Shown: piece by piece, positions 51,401-64,000 of the stretch
Layout: each line of letters starts with the position of its first letter
Position numbering within the stretch: the stretch's first letter is position 1
Source: Blastobasis lacticolella
Lineage: Eukaryota > Arthropoda > Insecta > Lepidoptera > Blastobasidae
NCBI GenBank assembly: GCA_905147135.1
Contig: LR990050.1
Coordinates: 18,784,001 to 18,848,000 of the forward strand
Length of the DNA: 64,000 nucleotides
Reading direction: 5' to 3'
Translations under genes and position numbers: made by a program
Notes under the pieces: generated by a model
What the model was told of the DNA's origin: nothing
The model's database searches: none
The model's input: only the letters and a program-made list of their open reading frames with translations

Positions 51401-54400
51401 AGATATGAGAAGTGATATAGAAATTTCAATCAGATTCCCAATTGGGTCCAATTGGGAAGACATTGCAGCGGTTGCTTAAACACAAAACGGGTGGATTAAC
51501 GAGCATCAGCCGGGCCGACTGAAACTGCTGAACCTTGTCGGCGATGTTAAAAGCTTTGGCAAAATTAATCGAGCCGCGGCCTCCGCGCGGGAAAAATCTA
51601 ATTAATTCCATCCACGAAAATTCACAAGTTGAAATTCAATTAGGGGCGAATATTGGGCGCCTTAATGGCCCGTAAACAAATAGAGCCGCGAGCCGGCCCA
51701 TGCAAATGGATCAAAGATCGCGTGTTTCGGTAGTTCGTTATAAAGGAAATATATTAGATCGGCAGCTATTGCTCAAACCGCGGGCGCGCCGGGCGGCCTC
51801 TCCCACCGCCGCTAATACAAGCTAATGGAAAATCGAAGTATTATCTGCCCCGCCCGCGCGCCACCCAACTTTTGATCCTCGACAAATTTTAAGGATTCCT
51901 TCGAGCGTTAATTAATTTATTGTACCGGCCAATGTAGCCGCAAGAAAACTCAATTAATTTTAAAAGGGTTTTTGTGTTGTTTTTTTCCCAATCGCCCCCA
52001 AGTATAGCCGGTCGAAAAGAAAATTGCGAAGTTCCCGATGTTATTGCCCGCCGCTGCGGCGGCCTTTGACGCGCTCTCGCCGCCAATTATAGATTAATTG
52101 CGACGTTTCGCATAGAAGAAAGCCTTTATTCTATCAATACCTATACCTAACTACTAAATGCTGTACTAAATAACGATATACAAAATGAGTACCTATCCTA
52201 TGGAAATTTAGGAAGTGAGAGACCGCTCCAAGGATGTTAATGTCCACTGGAACTAGACGGAGGACCGTCCGGCGTCTACCCGGCAGCACTAGTGACGCAT
52301 GTAACGCGCGGGCTAACGGCGGCCATCCATCCCGGTTCGATCCCGGGATAAATGGCCGCGCGAGGCACGCCGGGCTGCCCGATCCATCGCCCCCACCGCC
52401 ATTGAAAAACTAAATCCCCCACCTAATTTAAGAGGACAAGCATAGTCATTAATACACACGTCAGTCCTCTTGCTACTACAAAATGTGGCCCATTTATATC
52501 CTCTCTCCGGCCCTGGGAATTATGGTAATCGGGCGAGTCGTCTTTTGTCTGTAATGGTAGGTAATTACAGGGGCACCTCCAGGGGACACTTCGTCTCCGG
52601 CGGGGGCCCGGGGGCATGAGAATTCGACACTCGTTACGCGAATCGTCTCAACTTTAAAAAGGGAACGCGAGTTTGAACGTCGCCCTGGGATTCGTCGCTG
52701 CCTACCGGAACGAACTCTTTTTTTCGGCTTTTTTTACTTTATTCCGGAATGCCTCCCGTTGGTGCGCCGTGATTGGAGGCACCTTAGGAGGGAGCAAATA
52801 AATCTTCCAACGTGCCGAATCTCTTAGGATGTCTCACGAACTGGCTGAAATACAATGGACTAGTTTTGATTCAGTAGGTATTTTTACGTTTATTCTATCT
52901 TGCATGTCCCTAAAAGACCAAATTTTGAGTCGTCAGCACAATTTAGATTTATCAGTAGGCACAGTCAAATCATGCCAATTAGCTTGTTAAACTTGTACTT
53001 TTCTGTTTCCTTTGTTTGTTTGCCGGACGAAAACATATTTTCACCATCCGAACATTGACTTTGCGTGTGCAGTTTCGCCAGGCACCTACCCCATATCATG
53101 TGTATTGATCGTTGCGGGCTCCTTTATGCATAAAACTGAATAACAATCAGACAGCGGCCACTATCCCATATTCCGGGCCATGTATTTTTATATTTTTCGA
53201 GCCATCTGGCATTCAGTCGCGGGCAGCTCTTCGGTTTTCGATTTTCCCGTGCACAATTTTCCCCCGTCGGGGAAGCAAAGTTACTTATTTGAAGATAAAG
53301 GGGGTGTTTCGGCTCATTTGCGGCGGCCGGGCCAGATCAAACGTGATTTCTTATTGAGAGCGGAAGAGGAACACAGGCGCCGGTTGGGGATCGATTCCTC
53401 CTTATTAGTCTAGCCTTTCTTACGTTTTAAATACAGCTCATAAATGCTCTACAATATATTTGATCTCATGGGACACGAATTCACCCTCGCTTTAGCTTTG
53501 ATGGCAGAAAGCAAATAATTAGTTCACCGACCCACTGGAGAACCCACATGAAAGTGGTGCTTGTTTGTTTAATTTCGCCAATGTTATTTTAGTATCCATG
53601 CATATGATTAACGCGGAATCAGTCGTACCTATGGAGGTATCGGAGTTCAGATCTACATAATATATACTAGGTACTTACGTAATATACCTATGCGTTCTCA
53701 AGATACCTATAGATAGGACATAGGTGGAGCTGTCGAGACGAAGAAACTTTAACATGGCGGCGCGGGCCCGCGTGTGATGGCCCCAAATAAAAGACCAACC
53801 ATGCTCGCACGCCAACTTTTCCCCTGGCTAATGGAAACTCGGATAGTTCCGTTTCAGGGATTCTACAATGGACCGAACTGCTCAAAGAGATCTGCGGCAT
53901 CAGACCCGCGATCCACAAAGCCCGTCTGGGGCCGTTCCCTTCCCGATCGAAAACTTTGAATAGGTACCTACATCTCTTTCGACTATCGAAAAGTTCCCGA
54001 TAATGGATTTGTTCGAGGACTCAATTGTTCCACGATGAATGGGTACTAATTAAAACGAAGTCACGACGCGACGGACCAAGTTTCCGATTGTTTCCAAACT
54101 ATAAATCGATGCGCCCTCTCTTTCCCTCATATAAATATTGCCCGAGTTTCGGTGGCCAACTTCGGTGCTAAATTTCGAATCGAAAATGGTATGTCGCCTA
54201 TTTGGGAGCGTGTTATGCGTTATTGCCAGTGTTGGTTGTAATTATTCGTTTGCGCGGTGCTGAGCTGAAATTTTCTGGTGATATAGTGGTGTTTTTCGAC
54301 GCGAGTCCTCCCGAATGACGAATTACCCGACATATTATGCGGACGCGAATTCCCTGGTTCCCGATCCGTGCTCGAATTAAGATTGGGTTAAATTCAAAAT

Positions 54401-55049
54401 TGCTTCGGGAATGTTTCGCTTAACGAGTTTAAGATTGTGGGCACGTGTTGCCGTCTCCTTGGCGAGATTGCCCAAATGTGTCTAAGCCGCGCGGCGCCAT
54501 CTAGCGAGACAGGACGACTGTACACATACCCACTAGTCCATACATCAACGTCTGGAGTTATGAAAGTGGCTGAGCGAGATATATGTTTGACAGTTCGCTC
54601 TTGACTCGGCTCGGGAGGCGCAAATGCTTTTTCTACTTAGGCAAAAGGTGAAGCGTCTCGAGTTCAGGCACGAGTCACGACTTTTTCTTGGAGATAGCTC
54701 GTCGACGCCAGCTCATTTTGTTCGCTATGAACGCCATTAAATAAGGGGTTAAGAGTGTATTCGCGTTACTTCAAAGATTGTTTAAAATTCTCTTTTTAAT
54801 CTAAGATTTTCCACCGCATCTTGGTTAATTAGCGCCGCTATCGCCAGAGAAGTATCGAGACGCATTTCCTTCTCAATTTCCGTGGAGTGTTCGACATCAT
54901 TTGGGGAATTATCGAAAAGTCGGTCGCATTAACGAGTCCGACCATTGGCGGGGCCCTATCTCCCTGCTACAGTACAGGCTGTGTAAGGCCGATTTCATAC
55001 GTCGATACGATTTTCGGGTGTTCAGTAAAGTTTTAGACGTAGGCGAGTG

Positions 55050-55125
55050 GAGGTTTCCAAGCGTGAAGATTGTGGCAAAGCCCTCTTGTAGAGGAGGCTT
55101 TGCCCAACTGTGGACTGTTCGAGAT
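55050..55125 (+). mobile_element. Retroposon 3'-end scrap
   Basis: GGAGGTTTCCAAGCGTGAAG, TTGTGGCAAAGCCCTCTTGT and CAACTGTGGACTGTTCG match the 3' half of the 6882-7141 retroposon family. Confidence 0.5.
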
Positions 55126-58100
55126 ACTGAGGTGTTATTTTTTTTTTCTTAGAAGCTCACGTAGATATATCTATTGTGTTCTATAAATTATTAGTTGTCA
55201 ATTATTGAGCATCGATATCTGCTATTATAGACAGCTTTGTTCCCCATAGACACTGGTCCATAAGCATTTATACATCCCAAACACACCCATCAACTCATTA
55301 ATATGCCACAAAAAACGCCGGAACCGTACTGAAACTGGCTTTACGCGTACATTTTAATCAATGGCTCACGGTTGGCCGCATCCGCCTCCGATATTTAAGC
55401 TTATCTCTTAATGTGCGCGATTCCACCTATAAACTTTGATTGATTAACCTTAGCATTCAAATTTGCAACTGCTGAAAACTCCGGCCTTAATGGCTTCACG
55501 TTCTATACGCGTTGATATATCGTTCGCAGTTCAACCAATAGAGGCGAACGACGCAAATTTTCCTCGGCGATGACAAATCTGTTGCGAGCATTCGCCGCTG
55601 TAGACGGCCCCGAACTAAAGTTAGTAATTAATGAGCCTCCGAGAACAACAAAGCCTTGATAATTGTCGCGTATATAAATAGACAATGGTAATCGCAGCGG
55701 ACGCACCGGGCGGGCCGTGTATCATGACAAGACGTGGCCGCCCGCCGCTGATAAGATTGCCCAGACAAAGGCAGTCCACCCATATCACTACCGCCGCGGC
55801 CGCTAAGCGCGGGCCTTCATTTGCCAGCCCAGCCATACGCGAGAACCGACCCTCAGCCCACCACGCAAGGCCCACTTCACGTTGCACCTGTTCATTACGG
55901 CCGCGACGTCACCGTCTGCTTCGTTAAAGGACACTCAGCTTTATTTATGTTGACATACTGGCAATGTTACCTTATTTGTTGTTACTGTGGCGAGTGTCCG
56001 CCCACCAAATCAGACCGTCTGCTCCACACATAGAGTCGAGATTCATGCACTCGCCGCCGCGTCCACGTGTGCGGGGTAAAGCATTGTGGACTTTTTGTGG
56101 GGGTCGGTAGGGGCGAGATTCGGGTGGCGGCGCGCCGGACGCGGCCGGACGGTTTCCGGACGATAAGGAGACGATGCCGGCTAAGTCGGTCCGTCACGCG
56201 ACCTGTCCACTAATTTATGTTGCGCTGATTTCAGATACACCCGGACTGTACCCTTCCTGCGAGCCGCTCGTACCGTTTTTATGGGCCGTTATGTTAATGC
56301 ACTGTCTAGGCCGGGGTAGCATCCGCAAAGTAAACAGCGGAACACGTTGAAAATCAAAGTTGTTGCAGCTAAAAATGTCCAAAGGGCTTCCTGGAACGCT
56401 GGGAGGGAATAAATGCTAACGACTGAACGTTAGATTACAGAGTAGATAATAAGTGGAAAGTGCAGCGTTACAGCTCGTTAGAAAGCGCCCGGCGCCTTCA
56501 TTAGTGCTTACGAGTAAATGGAGAAAAAATAAAGCAGCTGACAGCGCGCCGCGTAACTGAATATCCCGATCCGTCCGCTAATGGTCAAAACAACGAAGGT
56601 GCGCCATTAATCTCACTATCTCATTGTACATATTTCTTTGTCTAAATCCATTAAATTAATTACAGCCATTTGGGGAGCCGACTCCGTATTTATTAGGCTC
56701 GTTATCATTCATTGAATCTTCCGATAGAGGAGCAGCACTCGGTGAATTGGAAGACGCGGAGACGCGCCGTGATAGATGCGCGACTTACACGTAAATGGGG
56801 GGCCAAATTAGCTGTCGGCCGGAGAATGCAGTTGCGCGGTGACTGATTCCGGCCGGTGCGCGGAGATTCATAGGTGTCATCGGGCCGGCAAGGGCGCCGA
56901 AATTGGAAAATTCCAGTCGGCATTGGCCGCGGTGCAAGCGGCACTAGGAGAAGGCGGGACTGGCATTCCCACTGCGCGGCTGACCCGCGCCCGCCGCGGC
57001 CGGACGCCGCCGCTTGATCCGAGTTGAGCTCGTCAGCCGATAGCGCGCGACCCGACTTCATTAACCTTTACCCGTCCGCGGAAGCATTAATTACGCCTAA
57101 TAGAAACAAACAAAACCAACTCCCAACAGATAAATGGACCGAGATAGTTATTTAATTGTCTTATCTGAAGAATGGCGCGACTCGCGGCCGTCTCCGCGCC
57201 GGGGGATGGAATAATGCGGATTCATTTGCCGTTTACGTCTTAACTTTTGTCAAAAGTTTCCTTTCGGTATCGGACCGATTCCCCCTTCGCGCTAATGAAC
57301 GATTCACAAACGAGATCCGAGACGGTAAATTAATGTTTTGTGTAATTGCTTCTATAACAATGTAATTTGCCGGATGTAATCAAGGCGGGGGATATTAATG
57401 CGGGGGATACGTCACGTTCCGAGCCGCGCAGCGATCGCGCGACGATTTCTCATGCGGCGTTATTATGACGGCTCTTCATCTCCGGCCGAAAAACGGGCGT
57501 TCGCGGGCGCGGGCGCACCCTTTGCCGGCAAAAACCGTATGTCGGGGGGAATTTATTCACCGGGCGGCAGACACGCGTCACGTGTCCACACGGATGCGGT
57601 CATATTTTTCGTCGCCGCTTTTTTCGGCGGCGGAAGCGTGAGCCGCGCCGTCGGCGATGCCCTGATAGAGATTGATGACGCGCCCCTTCCCCCCGCCCGC
57701 TCGCCCCGCGCGGGTCATTGGGCTTACGCGATTACGCGCCGGCCAGAGGGGATTCGCATATATCCAAATTACGCCCCTGATGGACGTTTCTTACGCGGAT
57801 AACTATCCGGCAATAATCCCCGCGCGCATCGGCCCAGTCGATACGTCACGACCCTACTTACCGCGCCCGGGAAAGCGGGACACAAATAAAGAGCCCGCGC
57901 CCAGGACTGTGTTGGCTCGCATTCGCGCGGCGTAAACAAAATATAGGGTGGAAGTGGGACGTTACGCAATATCGCGTATGTAACGATTTTATCAGGGAAT
58001 GCCAATGTTTAAATTCCGCGCAGCATAATTTCGCTGGCACAGCATTGTTTTCCGCATAACGTACGATATTATAATGTAAAATAACAAGTAGATATATAGT

Positions 58101-61100
58101 TATTGCTGATTACAATAACAGTACCTCACGTCGACGAAATGTAACATAACTAAATGAAGAAATTTCGCGCATCGCAACAGACTCCACCCGCAGCCTCTAT
58201 ATTTTTTCATTGGTAACGCGATCCGGCGTCATCGCAGGCTAATTAGCGTACTTCTTTTGAGCGAACGCGGCATACGATGCGCATTTGTCACCGGCTGATG
58301 CACCCGCCATCTTGGATCCCTGGAGAGCCATTCGACACCGACTGAGTGGGCCATTCACGCGCACCGCAGACAAGCCCCGCTCTATTATGGCGCGCGAAAA
58401 ACGTGCATTTTCTTTGCGTAATTGGCCGTGAACCCTTTGGAAAAGTAGCTATGGGTACTCTAAGTAGCTTCGCTGACGGTGCAGCCACTATCGAGGGTAA
58501 AGTTAGGTAAGCCGATGAGGGTACTCAATTGCGGCGAAATCATATCGCGTATGAAATAAATCTGCGGTCCCGGCGTCGGGTTACACCCTCGATTTGAGGT
58601 TATTTGCATTTTAAACAAGATGGCCGCGATGGCGCCGCGGGATTTGACGCCGTGATGCGCTGTCATGTAGCGTTTTCGGGTTTAATTGCTTCGTTTGGTT
58701 TGCCATTTGATTAATTACCGAACCGCAGCGGTGTCGTGGGCGTGTGGGGAGTTACCGTCGCTGTGTTATAAAGCTTCCTTTTTTCAACGAGTTAAGTTAA
58801 TAAATGCAAAGCAAAGCAATTTAATAAACGAGCTTGTTAAACTCTGGTCACATAGATTTGTTGACTTTTCGAGATCTTTCTGATCTCCAGATATACTAGA
58901 CTCCAGATCTGTAATTTTGTGTACCTACAATACCTTAATGTTTCCTTACTTTTGCCAGTCTACTGTATTTGGTCTGTTAGTCCTAAAGGACCGCTGTATA
59001 ATTAGGTACATAGATAATTAAATTAAAAAATACGTGTACAATTAATTCCGTTCCAACTGTACCGCTATAAATGTAAAATAAAAAAATGCAAACAAAACAT
59101 TCGCTTTCGGTTTGGGGCCGCCAGCAAAATATTTACCCATTATGTCGAGACACAATTACATTAATACAGTTGTAATTAATTAGACATTACGCAAATGTTT
59201 GTGTTCAACCACAACTCTCATAATATGGTAATGCTGTTTGCTTTGGATACGTTTTGAATTATCTATCCAACCGTCCGGACACCGGTTCTGAGGTTGCTCC
59301 CCTTTAATAACGATATAAATAGTGAATTGAGGCAATAAGTACTTAGATACTAATACGAATTGTTCAAGTAAAACTGTATATTCGTTACAAAATATACTTC
59401 ACGACAATGGTAATATGTGTATTCGACGATATGTAGTTGTATTCCAATAATATCACAGTAAATACATCACAATAAGTCACAATAAATGCTATTAGAATAT
59501 AGCTTAAATACTTTTGACCACTATTACACAATTAGAATAACTTAAAGTATAACAACCTAAATCGTTCTTAATTTCAAATTAAATCTTAAATGCTAGTTTA
59601 CGAACTCGTAATTATCGCTAATAGCGTCAAACAAGTGTTTAGATAAAGGACAGAATTTACAACAGTACTGTCAACTTAAAAATAACTAAAGAAATAACAA
59701 AATTATGCCAATAATACTGGCCGGCTACTCGGGAAAGAAGACGATACTTATGCCAAACAAAAAAGTGCTGGCCACACGGGAACGGACTAGAATAAAAGAT
59801 AACGGTTTCAAATTCCGCGGTTATTTCCCGTCGCCGCAACTGGAGACCGCCACCCGTGATGTATAATAATTGCACGTATAAATCAAAATGACATGCATTT
59901 AATCGAGGATCTCCGAACCCTACCGGAAGATGGCTGGGAGGAGGGGTCCCGAAAAAACGCTGTAAGAAAAGCAACCCTCCCTAATGCACATAGTCCTATA
60001 TCTGTTTGGGTACAAAAGGGTCCAAGAGGCTCGAGTATGCTTGACCTATGGATGTAAGTATACGAGTACATTATATAGATAGTTATATCCGCCGCTGTAT
60101 ACATTCTCGCCTGAAGATGTTTGCACGGAGAGAGCCGAAATTCGCGAGACGTGGCAACCAAGCAAAATAAACAGTCGAAGAAATATCCGCAAACTAAACT
60201 AAACCTCCGCGATTTTTCGCGGAAATAGATTCCAGCATTGAATTATAGATTCCCCGTTGGGGGTTCAGCTCTGCTAGTGTAGGCGTAGGAATAAATTATA
60301 GTTGTATGTTTTATTCGTGGAAATCATAACAATATCTCTTCTTTTTGGATTACTATGTAGGTATCTACGTCAACAAATTGTACTTGTAATCATGGATCAT
60401 CGATTCAGGAAAAAAGTGAAACAAATAACAAGACAAAAATTTCCGCGTATTATAAGCCGTTTGAAATAGAGTTGTGACTCTTCTTCATAATATAAGCTTA
60501 CACCGTTCAAAGACACCTGTGTTATCAAAAGATTAAAACGCGCTCTGATGTGGGTACCGCCCCGTTGACGCAGCGGACAGATTGTCGCGCCCGAAAAGAA
60601 TTCGAGGGTAGGACGGAGCGCGGGAGAGCGCACAGTGGCGCGGTCAAGCGGCCACTAGAGTTTAAAACCCATTTACAAATGTAAACGGACCCCGTGATGG
60701 TCAAACACGGCGGGCAAAGGGGCCCGGGTCCACGGCCCCCGCCGACCTCCGGGGCCCATCCATCTTGCGCTAACGGGCCCAAATGTAACAGTGACGAACG
60801 ATGGCCCTTCGATATGCGAGATGACACAATGCGATGAACCCGAAATCCATTTCGGACCCGAGTAATAGTTTTTCTCCCACTATCCGTTACTCTCCATATA
60901 TTATCGCGGGGTTTTATGAGGGTTATATCGAGTATGTGTCATGTTGCGATTCGTCCGGGCCCGCGCCCGCTTATGTGTACATATTTGATGTAAACGCGTA
61001 AAGGATTGATGGTGTTCGTCCCGTTTTTTCGGGATTGACTCAACCAATCCATTTGTTTCCGCCGCGGCGAAATGCTCGCGTGTTTTATGACGCCCGTTGG

Positions 61101-61671
61101 GTTGGAGACTTGCGTCGGTTCCGGCTATATCTTAGCGGGTAGAGCTCATCTAATCTAAAATGACGCGCCCCACTATCGCATTAACGCACACAAGCAAGTT
61201 TAAAATATGGACGCAATACATATACAAATGCCGTTGTAATTGGTAATTCAGTTGCCGGTAAGATTCAAACGAAGGAGCACGCGTCGTTCATTGGCTCCCA
61301 CACAGATGAAGTGTCGTTATCATACATCGAAATCAACTAACTAAGTAGTGGGGCTCGTCATCTTAGACTAGACGAGCTCTACCTATCGCAAGTAACGGTT
61401 AAATGGGGTTACTGTGATTTGCGGGGTGACATTGATCACTTACCATTGATTAGCTACCTATCACATGCAGCATCGGGAATGCATGGTTGCTTAAATGTCT
61501 GTCTGGCGGTGGCGTGGGGGCCGGGTCGCCCTTTTCCCTCAAATATGGTTGAATTGGACGATGGTTGGGCCCTGCGTTTTACTCGTGAACGGGTGCTGCC
61601 TTGGTGGACTGGCTTACTCTTGCTGTAGTTTTAGGTGGTTTTCTTAAGTATAATATACCGATATAAAGATA

Positions 61672-61704
61672 TGTCCATGTCTATGTCCATGTCTATGTCT
61701 ATAT
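61672..61704 (+). repeat. Short tandem repeat (TGTCCA/TGTCTA)n
   Basis: Alternating hexamers ATGTCCATGTCT in about five copies. Downstream, ATTGTCGGACAC occurs twice (about 61737 and 61769). Confidence 0.75.
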
Positions 61705-62480
61705 ATTATGTCGGGCGCGGTCCGGCTCTGCTTATCATTGTCGGACACTGATCGACTCAGTCTGCTATTGTCGGACACATTCCGGCTGTTGTCGGCGTAG
61801 GGTGGATGTGCTTCGGTCCTGGGGCGATCAACGTGTCACGTGTGTTTTCTTTCTACTTTCTACCCCCTCCTCTTTGACGATTGAAAGAGATATTAAATGC
61901 CCTACTCAATAAAGAAATTTTGGATTAAATTGAACTAGTTTTATTTTCATGCAAAAAACAAAGGTACTGTCACATATGTGACAACACTCATAAGACAAAA
62001 CTCATCTTTCACTTAGGACATAACAGAGGAAAGAAACAATGTAAGCCACGTAAAATGCCAAGGTTCATTATCTAATAGCTACCTATTCTCAAAGAAAGTG
62101 TGTTTGACAATTCATAATGAGTTGCCGGCTCTATCAGTAGATACCGAACCGAAATAGAGGTAGGTACAACACTGTATTACATAGGATTAAGAAATGAATA
62201 GTCTTTTCTATAATTAATATAGAAAAGCAAACTAAACTAACTATAGAAGAAAAAAAAATTACCACACGCCTGCACGTGTTGCGCGAACGTTTTTTAAAAC
62301 TAAACTCGTAAAGACTTGATTCTGATAATAAATACACAATTTGTTTGCATTGTTAATGAACGCCTGACGGCGGCCATTTTGGCCCGATCACGTGGGCGGG
62401 AGCGTTAATGACGTCATCCATCAAGTTGACGGCAAAGCGCAGTTGCAACCGACGCGGATTCAATGTTGCCCCGTATTGCG

Positions 62481-64000
62481 GAAATATTTAAAATAAATAA
62501 AGTTTAAAGTTTTAGATAACGATTTTCTAGTTGGTGGCCATAGGTATTTAATAAAAAAAATTCTGTCTCATAATATCCATTTAAATAAAATTTTGTAAAT
62601 AATAAAAACTAATTGCTTTTCCTCATAAAGTCTAAATTGACATATTACGAGAAAGTACCTGTACTGAAAATTATTGTTAACAATTCATAACAAGCAGATA
62701 CCTACTTAGATCCTGTGTTAATTTAACTTGTCGAAATAGCCATAATATATTTAGAAATTTTCCATTACCTACTACTACCAAACAAAAGTGTTCTATTCTT
62801 AGACTTGACTGGGAATCTTTCTAAATTCAAAATTCTATAATTTGAAAGTATTTGAAGTGGGCATTGAATACCCAAATGAAATATTCCCTAAATAATTTCT
62901 AAGGCGGAAAATGCGAACAAAAGTTAAAACATAACGGCCTTTTTGATTGTAATGACTAAAACGCTAATGCCTATAAATTAATATATCTTCTGTTGTGCGC
63001 CGAACAACGCAAGTTCCATTGAAGTTTAAGCTATTAATTCTAGGTCTCAAACTCATTAGCAGTTCAGCAAATAATTTATTTACGTGCTAAGTTTTCGTTA
63101 CATAAACGCGCTTTCGTCGAGTTAGCGGGAATATTTCAAGATGGATCTATAAAATCTATACCGACGGAAAAGTCGGATAACTCCCAACCAAGTTTACTTA
63201 AACTCACATATTTTCTAAACTACTGGACCGATTTTAATAAAACTAAGCTAAGAACCCTCTCGATTAAACTGGCTTTCAAATAGAGAAAACCTCATCCAAA
63301 TTGGTCTATCCGTTCGGGAGCTACGATGCCACAGACAGATACACAAAGCCAGACTCACATCAAGCTTAAACCTTATTATTCCCCTCTTTTATCGTCGGGG
63401 TTTAAAAAATAGATACCTAATCGATGTGGACTCTAAAATAGCTGAATCGATTTTAACTAAGTACATTGCACTAGAGAGCCCACTAAAAACTAGCTGTGTA
63501 AAGAGAAAATATTTGATATAACTATTTTTGTAATGAATTTAAAAAAATCTTTAACATAAAGAAAGCTACATTATCAGCAAATCACATTAGCTTTATAAGG
63601 TCTTTTATAGCGGTCTTACCGCTTAAAGACACTTTTGTCAATGTATTTGCGGAAACCTCATCACTCCATCTACAGACATTCCTCCTACAACCTAACCACC
63701 CCAGCTAAGTACCCCATACCTGAGAGATGTCAAACTAATCCGGGTTCGCAATCACACGCTATGCCGAGCGGCAGGTCATGTGCGAAATGTGAAGTGACAC
63801 ATTTACTATACTAACTACCAGATGCAGCTAATGAATACCAGTAATTACTAATGATAGGACTAAGATAAGAACTGTTTAAGAACATATTCATCGTTAGAAA
63901 TGAAACATGTAGATTGGGTATCGAATGGTAAGTACATCTACAAAGTCCAATGATGAAAGAAACTCCTTACGCCGTAAGGACAGGCCCTATGGTTCAATTT
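62481..64000. other. AT-rich end of the window, probably Ten-m 5' intron
   Basis: No exon seen on either strand. One dispersed repeat lies at 63170-63420. Confidence 0.45.
63170..63420 (+). mobile_element. Dispersed repeat fragment
   Basis: TAAACTACTGGACCGATTTT, TCTATCCGTTCGGGAGCTAC and GATGCCACAGACAGATAC are shared with 7228-7400 (reverse) and 10165-10275, and in part with the Helitron-like remnant at 44.4 kb. It ends in CCTCTTTTATCGTCGGGGTT. Non-coding. Confidence 0.6.

Larger units (their letters stand above)
51420..62480. promoter_or_regulatory. CpG-rich, TAAT-rich, repeat-poor intron: candidate enhancer cluster
   Basis: Long stretches (51.42-52.1, 52.25-52.8, 53.1-54.9, 55.3-58.9, 60.4-61.3 and 62.34-62.47 kb) are far richer in GC and CpG than the rest of the window and are studded with homeodomain-type cores (ATTAATTT, TTAATTAG, CTAATTAG). 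Recognisable transposons are almost absent. No long exon on either strand is convincing: open frames here follow from GC content and lack splice-site or homology support. At 62389-62394 there is CACGTG and at 62409-62416 TGACGTCA. This is inference from composition only. Confidence 0.4.

Noticed and set aside
55685..55927. 80-residue open frame, Arg/Pro-rich
   Set aside because: GC-driven; overlapping open frames on the opposite strand and no family resemblance.
57398..57802. 134-residue open frame in the Ten-m intron
   Set aside because: Expected by chance in this GC-rich stretch; no recognisable domain, splice context or codon pattern, and other frames are open too.

Overview
The window looks like a piece of a lepidopteran (moth or butterfly) nuclear genome; this is inferred. 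The genes have short GT-AG-bounded exons in AT-rich introns. The repeats are of kinds common in Lepidoptera: tRNA-derived SINEs, RTE and Jockey-type LINE fragments with (TGA)n or poly-A tails, foldback MITEs and Helitron-like CTAGT ends. The two protein-coding genes lie tail to tail.

Left half, + strand (about 1.2-25.4 kb): the 3' part of a polypeptide N-acetylgalactosaminyltransferase (pgant/GALNT family) gene. It encodes the end of the catalytic-domain linker and the ricin-B lectin domain. Three shared exons (1204-1266, 2533-2663, 6048-6159) are followed by three candidate alternative 3'-terminal exons (8490-8696, 17150-17356, 22184-22393). All three have the same phase and encode homologous but diverged versions of the last (gamma) lectin repeat. 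The latter two lie in a tandem segmental duplication of about 3.4-3.9 kb. Two broken copies of the same terminal exon lie on the opposite strand (about 9.49-9.67 and 21.14-21.32 kb). Right after the second shared exon is a 2,448-bp minisatellite of 72 x 34 bp. Its unit is the exon's own last codons plus its 5' splice site.

Middle (about 25.5-33.5 kb): AT-rich intergenic DNA with MITE and LINE debris, and one coding-like orphan terminal exon (25800-25918).

Right half, - strand (50122 down to 33873): 17 consecutive exons of teneurin-m (Ten-m/odz). They cover the end of the intracellular domain, the transmembrane helix, a mucin-like stalk, eight EGF repeats, the carboxypeptidase-like/Ig-like (FN-plug) region, NHL propeller, YD shell, RHS core, ABD-like and Tox-GHH-like domains, and the stop codon. 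The exon lengths sum to a continuous frame of 3,068 residues, which supports the splice model. Two partial relic copies of the first visible Ten-m exon lie about 0.1-0.3 kb downstream of it. From 50.1 kb to the end lies a very large Ten-m 5' intron. Much of it (about 51.4-62.5 kb) is CpG-rich, dense in TAAT-type motifs, poor in recognisable repeats, and has no convincing exon; it may be a cluster of cis-regulatory elements.
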